NCBI GenBank assembly: GCA_019009955.1
Contig: CM032231.1
Span: 91,719,001-91,783,000 of the forward strand
Reading direction: 5' to 3'
DNA: 64,000 nt
From: Riptortus pedestris
Taxonomy: Eukaryota; Arthropoda; Insecta; Hemiptera; Alydidae
The translations under genes were made by a program, and so were the position numbers. Below are positions 55,212-64,000 of this stretch, piece after piece. The notes below the pieces were generated by a model. It made no database searches. It was not told the DNA's origin and saw only the letters and a list, made by a program, of their open reading frames with translations. Position 1 is the stretch's first letter. Every line of letters begins with the position of its first letter.

Positions 55212-55931
55212 AGACGTTCTATTGTATAAAAAAGTACAATAAAAAAGTCAGGGATTATCTTCGCACCCAAAAGTTAGGTTGGATCCCATTTGACATTTAC
55301 TTTGAACATCAATGGGTGAAAATTGATCTAGAAACTATGGCTTTTTCCATTTGTGATAAGACTATTCGTTTGGTCAGAAAAAGCATTTGAGCTGCCATAT
55401 TTGATACGCCCTGTATATTCCTATATGCACCTTCATATATGTTATAGGTATGGGAAAGGAGAGGCATGAGAGAAAGCACTAATAATTACGCTGAAAATAA
55501 ACTTTGTCCCAAAACCCATTCTTCCACTATAGTACTATTTTGAATAAACCAATTAATTATGCACGCAAAATTAATGTGCATTGTTCCATATGGAAGTGTT
55601 TTGAAATCTTCAATATTATCTGATTAATAATTATTGATATGTTATATCTGCCAAAGTTATTTTATCTAATTTATTTTTTACAGTTTTATCAATCGTATTG
55701 ATAAAAAATGCTTACTTTTATAATGTCGATGAGATTTATGCTTATTTATGCGTTACTAAATCTGACGATGTCAACTTTTGGAAATTCCAGTTTGGAAAGC
55801 CCTCTAGTTGGAATAAACTAAATTCTAGTAAAGCAATAAATCTTGTTTATTTTGATCATATGGTTTCAATGTATAGAATAAGTGCAGGCGCAGGATACTT
55901 ATACATAACATACAATGAGTTAAGATTTTAA
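55148..55931 (+). CDS. candidate two-exon gene, unknown function
   Basis: An 80-codon frame (55148-55390, MKKLLNEMTKNEKPILIISS...) and a second frame (55684-55931, ...NFWKFQFGKPSSWNKLNSSK) lie on the same strand. The second has an excellent 3' splice site (TTTATTTTTTACAG) just upstream at 55683. A GTGATA donor near 55348 would join them in phase and drop the last few residues of the first frame. The protein would be about 150 residues without clear domains or membrane spans. No homolog is recognised; support is splice-site quality and frame length only. Confidence 0.25.
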
Positions 55932-57360
55932 TAGTGAGTCTATACATTCAGGGAAGGTGCTTTTCTGAGGCAAAGCTCTTAGCATAATGGGCGAGTTCTG
56001 AAGTTCTGAGTAAAGGAGACAAAACTTATCAGAAGGATTGTCTGTCTTATCTTTGGAGTCTGAAAGTAGAACTATGCACAAGAAGTTTTGCTTTGACGTG
56101 AGAATATGCGCCTGCTTGTTTTGCACACTTTGAATGCAAAATATCATTCCAAGTGTAGAGTTCTGTTGTCAATATTAAACAAATCTTATTAAAATAAATC
56201 CTGGGGAAGTGAATATTGCCATTTATCTACTGATGCTTTGACTGGATGTATGTATTTGTGAAATGTATTGTGAGAATTAAAACGTAGGAATAAATCTTTG
56301 CCGCTGCTGAATCCGATACGGTATATTGCCGATGATAATGATTTAACTAGATTCTAAACTCTTAGTTATATTATTAAAAGGGCACGACGGCTCATTTATA
56401 TTAGTAAGTTATTATTATCACAGGTATGAATTAAAAAAATCGCCATATTTCGTTTTGGCAAATGTGTACATAACAAATGTTCATTTTGCTATTTAAGTTA
56501 TGTATATAACTTTTGTTATATAAATTTTTGTCGTATAACAATTTATAACGCAAGTAATTTCCATAGAAATTTAATTACGGTACCAATTCATTTCCATGGT
56601 TGATTTTTTTCAAAATTTAGTACCTAGATAGATTATCACACTTTTATTGAGCTTCTGAAATTCCTACTTAAAAGGTTAACAGATTGATTGAAGAGCAAAG
56701 TACATTACACTAATATTACATATATAAGTTTACTTTCCAGACACACAAAAAAGTATTTTTAATAATGGTTATTACGTAACTAAACCAGCTGCTATCATTG
56801 GATTATTTGAAGAAATATTTCGAAAATCGCCTCATGAGTACAACAATTATAGCTGATTTTCTGAACAGAAATCTGAAATAGTTTAGAGCTTGCCATAGAT
56901 GCATAACATGAAAACACTAAGATTTGGAGTGATTCTTCTCAAGTATTTAGGATACTATTGCTGAAGAGTGCAAATCCAGTGATCAGGAGTGGTGGGGGGG
57001 GGTAACTGAAGGCTGTAAACAAAAAAATACAAATAACTCTATTAATAGTCAAATGATAGAAAAATTATATAATACAGAAACTGTTGACAAATAATATGGG
57101 GTTGTATAATTGTCCATTTTTATTTAGTGACATATATAGTAAATATTGAAAAAATTCAAGAAAAAAAACACTTTAATCAGAAATCAAAAACCCATCGGAA
57201 AATCTAATGAAGAGAGTTGTAATGTAATGTAATTTTGAAGTTATCTTTTCTTAGAAAATTGGAATTTATCAATTTAAATGAGACGGTGGTTTTTCAAATA
57301 ATAGATAGAACCACTCTAAAAGCCTTTAGAAGGACTTGAATTTTAGTTAAGGTGGTATTC
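55932..57360. other. no supported gene
   Basis: Contains fragments of repeat families only: a short inverted motif shared with 32688 and 50127 (about 56500-56550), a HINE-like minus end (ATCGCCTCATGAGTACAAC, near 56833) and a G8 run with family core words near 56993-57060. Confidence 0.4.
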
Positions 57361-57368
57361 TATTGTGA

Positions 57369-57522
57369 AGCCGAGAGCGGCATTCTGACAGGGTGATAGA
57401 GAGGGAATATTCCCACGTGTATGTGGGAAAGATTCCCTCTATGCTAGGGGTTCGGTCGATAAAGGGACGTTGGAGCTTCATTCAGACGGCTGCCACTGGC
57501 CGAGCAAGTCCGTTCCTCACAG
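57369..57522 (+). other. GC-rich exon-like island
   Basis: This 150-bp stretch has roughly 50% G+C in surroundings near 27%. It is open in one frame (EREYSHVYVGKIPSMLGVRS, then IKGRWSFIQTAATGRASPFL) and ends at a consensus donor GTGAGT (57523). It also holds an imperfect hairpin (GAGGGAATATTCCCAC with its inverse at 57421-57438). It could be an internal or first exon of a plus-strand gene extending to the right, or a conserved non-coding block. Confidence 0.3.
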
Positions 57523-59275
57523 CTGTGAGTACACATCCATTTATAACGATATTTTATATAAAATTTAATTTTTTTTTCTAACCTTCCAGATTTACAGGAT
57601 GCTTATAATTTTTTTTTGTCAACTCTTTCTGCAGTTATTTGCTTTATTAACGATGCGAAACTTTAAAAAAAAAATGTATACATATATATATGTACACACC
57701 AGCCTTTACCTAAAAAATGTTTTCTCTCAACTTTAATTTAGTTGAACTAATTTTTTAAATAATTAATTTACAAGACAGTATTTTTAGAAATATTTAGAAT
57801 CGAGGGCAATAAAAAATAGTAACATTTTTGAAATACAAACCATATGCACTAGAATCCAAAAACTTGATTTTTTTGTAAGGCTTTAATATCCTTGTCAAAA
57901 TATAGGACTATTTTTTTTTTTAATAAAAAGAAAATCATCCTAGCAATAATTCTTTTTTGATTATTGGTCGCAAAAGAAAATGAGAAAACTTAGAATTTTA
58001 GTTTGGTATATGCCTGAAGAAGTTTTTAAACATATTTCAGAATTGCCATTTGAGATAAAATAATAACTGTTTTTATATAATTGAGTACTTTATTAAATTT
58101 ATTTCCCCACACTAAACTAAAAAGACACTCTACTTCTCACGAATAACCAAGGGCTGCAGCACTCGGCCGTCACCTGTAATGTTATTCAATTTGTATTTCT
58201 CTCATGTTTCTTATAATTATTTTTTTTTATGCTTCTATTAAAGATAATTCGCAGTTTCTTTTTCTTATTCACGTAGTTTTCTAAGCATCATACGATGTTA
58301 GGCAACAGATGGTACTTTATGGAGTGATTATCTTTTCTTAATTATCCTCCAAACGGTTTCAATTTTTCAGCATGATTATTCTATATAGTATTTAGTTCTA
58401 AATTTGTAATTTTCCTTAACTGATTTAAAGTAATTTAAATTTATACTAAAGGATGTTAATAATGATTCGGTAGACATCATTCCTTATATTAGCTTCATAA
58501 AAAAACATTTAGATATGATAATTAGTATGTTGCTAGTAGGTATGTAGTTACAAAATTCAATCTAAAAGGAATAATCTAAATAATTCATTTTAAAATAAAT
58601 AATTACAATTCTAGGACAGAATTATATTCCTTTTTTGTTTTTTATTAATTTGGAGGAAGAAATAACTTGTCAGCAGGGAACATAATGCAGTTCTGCATAT
58701 CAATGAGGTTGTTGAACATACTTCCAGCCTTGCAGGAAAACTTTTATTTCCTCCAAGAGTTGTCCTCCGCCTCTTTTTCTGCCGAAGTTTCATTCAGTCA
58801 ATTGGTAGATGCATTGAATATGAAGAATATCGCTTGCAACCAGAAGGAAGTCAGATTGATGTTTTTTTTCTCTTTGGAGGGGGGGGGGGCTATTTATTCA
58901 TCAATTTCATAAACAGTGCTTATTTTATGAAGGCACCAAAAAAAAAATAAATAAAAGCCCGATAGTTGCATTTATTATATTTTCCGAGAAGTTTGGAATT
59001 ATCATATCGGTTATCAGTACCCTTCTAAAATCTTGAACAAATCGACTTCTAGCCTTATATAAAAAGCAAAATATTTATATTATTTGTGAATAGGAACTCA
59101 AATATTTGATGTGGGAAAAGTTAGGAATCATTTTATTGGCTTTGCTATATAAATCGCAGTACTATCTGAGGAAGCCGAAGGAAAGTAATTATCGCATCGG
59201 TATGCCTTTCTTATTTCTCTTAAACTTCAAAAATCATATTCACCTCTAACTCAATGTGTGAGTATGTCTGTATGT
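57523..59275. other. no supported gene
   Basis: Only AT-rich DNA with T and A runs and unsupported small frames. I see nothing else. Confidence 0.4.
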
Positions 59276-59276
59276 A

Positions 59277-59279
<3 letters not shown>

Positions 59280-59362
<83 letters not shown>
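59280..59362. repeat. compound microsatellite (TA)n(GA)n
   Basis: About 25 TA units run directly into 16 GA units. The tract is not flanked by HINE-like sequence. Confidence 0.95.
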
Positions 59363-59366
<4 letters not shown>

Positions 59367-59929
59367 ATCATCGGGCTTATGTTTGAGGTTGTGCGGTAGA
59401 CTTTACTTGATAGTCCAATTATTTTAGTGGCAAACTGATTTGTCTTGAGCTCTATTATTAGCCTTCGTTGTCAGACTTCTATCCGTTTCCAAATTGCCTA
59501 TAATGTAATATGTTTGGCGATAATATCTGAATAAAATAAAATAAAAAACTATGTCTGTCACAAATATCATTATTTTTTTTACACTAACATGGTTTCATAT
59601 GAGCTTGCTGTCATTATCAGGTGTTGTGTGTTTAACCTTGTGTACCAAGATATCTCTGACTGGCTTATAGTTTAAACAACAAATAAAGTTATTTGCGGGA
59701 GACATAATGATATCGGCATATATGATCATCATCCGGGCTACTCCGCTAAAAAGATTTCTTGGCACGCCATCAACGGACCTGGTGATGATGGGTCACTCAA
59801 AATATGTAAGTGTGGTAAACAAATAAAGATATATGCGGAAGGTATATATTTCTTTAGCATTTTCCTTAACAGCATAAAATCACAGGTGTGGGGCTTACAG
59901 GATGTCGAATAAACAAATAATTCCGTTAC

Positions 59930-60295
59930 AATTGGAGTTGAATAAAAGTGTATATGAAAGCGCTAGTAATACGCTACTGGCTTTTTGTTGATTATATAAC
60001 ATTTTTCGATCGGATGTGTAACAAGAAATAAAATTGATTTTACAGTTTGGGCATTCTCTAAACCCCCACACTTCCTTGCGACCATTGACGAAATTGATCT
60101 TTAGTGCTATGTTTATATATTATTTTAAGTGAAGGGCGAATTAAAATTTGTGGCCGCTACAGCGTTTACAGCCTAACATATATACAGATTTGAATGAACC
60201 ACATTTTCGTCATGTACTAGAAAAAAGAAAATGACATAACTAACATCATGAGTAATAACGCCAATAGCTCATTTACCTTTTGAAGATCTGCTGAA
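59930..60295 (-). repeat. HINE-like element, diverged minus copy
   Basis: Plus-strand reading: ACATTTTTCGATCGGATGTG, GACGAAATTGATCTTTAGTG, GTGGCCGCTACAGCGTTTAC, a short ATATATAC remnant, GAATGAACCACATTTTCGTC and ATCATGAGTAATAACGCC. The order of blocks matches the family, with many substitutions. Confidence 0.5.
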
Positions 60296-60594
60296 TTGCA
60301 CAATAATAATTCCTGTGAACGATCCTTGAAGATCTGAACTGATGGATTTTAGCGAAATGATTTATAAAACTGAAAATACTTCATGAAGGTTAATGCCAAG
60401 AGATATTAACAACAATTTTTGAATAATATATATATCGGGCATCAATGCCTCTTTTATATTGACAGCGGATCAAGTGATAATGGAATTTTACTCAAAGTGA
60501 GAAGAATTGAAACATTTCAGGTATCCAGTTATGATAAAGGAACTAAAGCAGACATCTGTAATTTTGAGATATCTAGAGCTTAATAAAATCTAGG

Positions 60595-60812
60595 GGCTCA
60601 GGTTAGCCTTGCAAGTTAAAGCGTTGGCCTTATTCTCACATAGGTAAACCTAGAGTGGCAAGATCGATTCCCGCCTGGGAAATAGAAATGTATTTAGTGA
60701 CGAACTCATTAAATAAAATCCTTATTCCTATCCCGGCTAGAAAAGGGCGGTAACCTGTAGGTAAGCAATACTGAATCAGCCATCGTAGCAAAAAGCGGAC
60801 TTTAATAAATAA
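60595..60812 (+). mobile_element. tRNA-derived SINE, full-length copy
   Basis: Head GGCTCAGGTTAGCCTTGCAA, B box (ATCGATTCCCG), body TTTAGTGACGAACTCATTAA, GGCTAGAAAAGGGCGGTAAC and tail CGGACTTTAATAAATAATAA. It is complete and only moderately diverged. Confidence 0.85.
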
Positions 60813-61362
60813 TAATAATAAACACTTAATTAAATAAATATAAAACTCAATGCTTTGTCATACTATTAGAAATACTATGAATTATCTAAGAAAAATCACA
60901 GAATAAAAGTCGAAAAATAGTGCAAAGTGGTAGAAGCTGGATATTTCTGAAATTGTATTTTTATTTATTTATTGTGGAGCGTTCAATCATCAAGAAAGAA
61001 CAGATATAAATAAAATTATGGAGAACAGTATCAGAAAACATTAAACACTACTATTAGAACAGAACAAACTAAGAAATAATTAAGAAAGAATAAAAGAAAC
61101 AAAAAAACACGAATTAACAAATAAAAATGAAATGAAAACGAAACATTAAATTCAAAAACATAAAATATCTTATAAAGAAACAAAATCATTAAAAAGTATA
61201 ATTACTAATAAAATACGAAAACAATTATATATGTTCAATTGTTAAAATTAAAACTAAAATCAAATAAATAAAAATTATATATACATAAATAAAATGCTTA
61301 GATTAAATTTTCTAATATCTTGAATGCTAACACTTTCTCTATCTCACATACATAAACACTCA

Positions 61363-61421
<59 letters not shown>

Positions 61422-61963
61422 TATATATATAGTCAGAAATTTTAGCTACAGCTAAACCATTTATTTTAAAAGAATTATCAATTATAAAATGTAAGGCTTT
61501 TAAACTTGTGAGTATATGTTAATGTCTTCTAAACGTTGGGCTACCTTCAGTAAGTAATTCGTATAAGTCATCTGGGATCTTAAAATGTTTATATCTTGTC
61601 CAGTTTGTTAGTATGTGTTTTATTGAAAGCAAAGCATTACTCACATTACATTTAGGCATGGTTTTCTTTTCAAATAGATAACCATAGGCTAGGAGAGAAT
61701 AACCACTTCAACTCAAACCAGAATCGTTTGACTGGGTGGCTGTCGAGCCAATAATTTTCGTTGTTGACTGGCAGTTTTCATGAACATTCATAGAAACGAA
61801 CGAATATTTTAAAGAATAATTATTTTGATTTCAAAATCAAAAACCCCACCCGTTTTACTGTTAAAATAAAATCCGATATTTCATATTTTAGTTTCTTCAC
61901 GTCAAGAGCTTTGAATAGATCAACCAAATACTCATTGAAATCGTTCTAGCTCTTTAAATTAAA
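60813..61963. other. no supported gene
   Basis: A-rich DNA with a (CA)n tract. Many AAATAAA words and A-rich strings around 61050-61290 suggest low-complexity sequence. I see no gene. Confidence 0.4.
61366..61431. repeat. compound microsatellite (CA)n(TA)n
   Basis: About 27 CA units (61366-61419) followed by 6 TA units. Confidence 0.95.
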
Positions 61964-62043
61964 TTATTTATTAAAGTCCACTTTTTGCAACTAACGATAA
62001 TTGGGGTGGGTTATCTACAGGTTACCACCCTTCTCTAGCCAGT
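61964..62043 (-). repeat. tRNA-derived SINE, 3' part only, minus
   Basis: Plus-strand reading: TTATTTATTAAAGTCCACTT, TTGGGGTGGGTTATCTACAG, GTTACCACCCTTCTCTAGCC. The rest of the element is missing. Confidence 0.7.
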
Positions 62044-62168
62044 TTTAGCCCTTTAAAAATGAGTACCAGAAAGTCACATGTTTAATGTTAGCACAGATGT
62101 GGCAATTATGAATATTTTAAAAATATACATGATTCAAAGATTTGTTTACAATTATGCTATTTTACAAA

Positions 62169-62776
62169 CTTTGAATGAAGCGCGTTAATCCTCAAATTGG
62201 AATTATTCACAGCTTTCAGCGAAGATGCTTTAATTGATTAATAAATAAACTTCGAATGAAGCGCGTTAATCCTCAAATTGGAATTATTCACAGCTTTCAG
62301 CGAAGATGCTTTAATTGATTAATAAATAAACTTCGAATGAAGCGCGTTAATCCTCAAATTGGAATTATTGACAGCTTTTAGCGAAGATGCTTTAATTGAT
62401 TAATAAATAAACTTCGAATGAATCGCGTTAATCCTCAAATTGGAATTATTCGCAGCTTTCAGCGAAGATGCTTTAATAGATTAATAAATAAACTTCGAAA
62501 GAAGGGCGTTAATCCTCTAATTGGAATTATTCACAGCTTTCAGCGAAGATGCTTTAATTGATTAATAAATAAACTTCGAATAAAGCGCGTTAATCCTCTA
62601 ATAGAAATTATTCACAGCTTTCAGCGAAGATGTTTTAATTGATTAATAAACATACTTAGAACGAAGTGGGTTAATTCTCTAATCGGAATTATTCACAGCT
62701 TTCATTTCCATTCATTTCATTTTAAAGGACCAATAAACATACTTCAAACGGAGCGTCTTAATCCTCTATTAATTTT
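62169..62776 (+). repeat. 81-bp minisatellite, about 7.5 units
   Basis: Units begin near 62173, 62254, 62335, 62416, 62497, 62578 and 62659 (exact 81-bp steps), with a further diverged unit at 62746. Each contains GCGCGTTAATCCTC, TTGGAATTATTCACAGCTTT, CAGCGAAGATGCTTTAATTG and ATTAATAAATAAACTTCGAA. The first four units are nearly identical; divergence increases to the right. No reading frame is maintained. Confidence 0.95.
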
Positions 62777-64000
62777 CAGAATATGGCATTTTCTGTTGAT
62801 TTAAATGTAGTCGTTTCAACCTTCTCAGAGATATTTAGAATAGGTTATTCAATTTTTCAAAATAAATAAATAAAATAAAAATAATCAATGCAATATTATT
62901 TAGAAATAAGTTGTTTTAAAAATGAAAATGTGTTATTAAGTTCTGGCTAAAGAACTCTTTCTTTGGATGAAATTTCAGGATGTATCAATTTTCCCGCGAA
63001 ACATAGTATCTAAATTACAAATAGGACTTTTAAATAATGTTCTTTCTTTATTTTCAACAGTATTATATGGACGGAATTTTCCTAGTAAGGAGACTGACTC
63101 TCGGGCCATAATTATCCGGAGAAGGGTGATTTAGCATGGCTCATGTTCCGCAGGTGTTTGCTCTGCTAGACTGTCCTGTTATTAGGGCATCCTAGTAAAC
63201 ACAGGGGACTGCAGTCAGCTGATCAACCACCTCCATCTACAGCTAAATACCAAACTAGAGATGAATATTGTGAGGCGATTCTACATTGAAGCTGATTTTT
63301 TACACAATGAGCTACCTGCCACCGTTTATGCTGCTCCCCCCCCCCCTCTTCCAAATAAATAAAATTCAGATACAAGGAATGTTTCCATATTAAAATGATT
63401 CATGAATCAAGGAAGAAAGAATATGTATGCAAAATCCATATTCTCAAACTTTCCCATTTTGAACACAATGAATTGGCCAAGGAAGGCTGTCTCGCAGCAG
63501 TCTAGACCTTCGTGGACCTTTTCAGCTATAGTTATGTTTGAGTTTCATTTATATTAGTTTTATGGAAGTAAAATGAACTAATTTTTAAAAAATCACGAAA
63601 AGCCGCATGAATTCGAGTTGATTTAGGGGTTATCAAGAATCCTGAGCGTATACCTGTGTCGTTTGGTGTGTGTGTGTGTTTTTGTGTATGTATCGGAGTC
63701 CTGCTCAACTATATAATTTGTTACGAAAATACCACTTTTAAAACTAAATTTAAAGTCGAAATTGATGTCGAAATAACTTATGATCAGAAAGTTTTTTTTA
63801 AAAAAAAAAAGGTGGGCAAAAATGACTAGCTGACAAGAGCATAGGAAAGTGAGGACAATTGGGCTTCTAAAAAGTTGGTGGACTAACTGACTGCTGGAAG
63901 AGCCGGGGTTTACCTCGGAAGCCATCAAAAGTATGAGAAGTTATTAAAAAGTTGAATTTAATTTAAAAGTTTTGCTTCGTTGCTCGAATAGAGTGCATTC
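62777..64000. other. no supported gene
   Basis: AT-rich DNA with a GC-richer patch near 63060-63240 of no clear coding content and a 101-codon minus-strand frame (63623-63928) that I do not regard as a gene. I see nothing else. Confidence 0.4.

Noticed and set aside
58611..58912. Overlapping ORFs on both strands
   Set aside because: Neither has recognisable domains, they overlap each other, and one ends in a homopolymer run.
62169..62776. CRISPR-like array
   Set aside because: The whole 81-bp unit is repeated without unique spacers, and the window is eukaryotic. It is a minisatellite.
63623..63928. 101-codon minus-strand frame
   Set aside because: Its second half translates low-complexity and microsatellite-like DNA (Thr-His-Thr runs), and no family or splice support exists.

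Overview
This is an AT-rich nuclear window with spliced genes, short GT-AG introns, tRNA-derived SINEs, DNA transposons and a Ty3/Gypsy element. Together with the protein sequences, this points to an arthropod, most likely an insect. I cannot name the lineage from the sequence. There is no prokaryotic, organellar or viral backbone.

Host genes lie on the minus strand. (1) CDC16/APC6, a TPR subunit of the anaphase-promoting complex, could be rebuilt from 13 coding exons (28526 down to 10700) whose phases all match, giving 604 codons. The 5' exon carries a short insect-type extension and the last exon is isolated behind a 4.6 kb intron. (2) A THAP zinc-finger plus coiled-coil gene (30569-29861) lies just upstream of CDC16, followed by a decayed tandem repeat of an exon-like unit. 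(3) A three-exon, 213-residue membrane protein of unknown function (38744-34064). (4) NAXE, NAD(P)H-hydrate epimerase, as a single intact exon (42034-41201). Weaker candidates are an unidentified ORF pair near 54.9-55.9 kb and a GC-rich exon-like island near 57.4 kb.

Most of the rest is mobile DNA. A piggyBac element (11721-14242, TTAA target duplication) sits in the last CDC16 intron, exactly at a TTAA inside an older repeat. A second, more decayed piggyBac fragment, a Tc1/mariner element with IR/DR ends, a 214-bp MITE and SINEs fill other CDC16 introns. A CsRn1-like Ty3/Gypsy element with both LTRs occupies 42855-47369 and is clearly more GC-rich than its surroundings. Two families dominate the window. 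One is a tRNA-derived SINE of about 210 bp with at least 12 copies. The other is a 0.6-1 kb non-autonomous repeat with a 3' hairpin, a T-rich end and an internal (TA)n microsatellite, which resembles Helentron-associated elements (HINE/DINE-1 type).

Layout: 1-10.5 kb repeats and gene-poor DNA; 10.5-28.9 kb CDC16; 29-31 kb THAP gene and tandem units; 31-34 kb repeats; 34-42 kb membrane protein and NAXE; 42-53 kb a nested repeat cluster; 53-64 kb mostly unannotatable DNA with an 81-bp minisatellite at 62.2-62.8 kb. The host genes do not form a pathway. CDC16 acts in the cell cycle and NAXE in cofactor repair. The most interesting structures are the nested insertions that can be dated against each other, a 41-bp perfect hairpin insertion with a 13-bp target duplication, and the uncharacterised repeat families.
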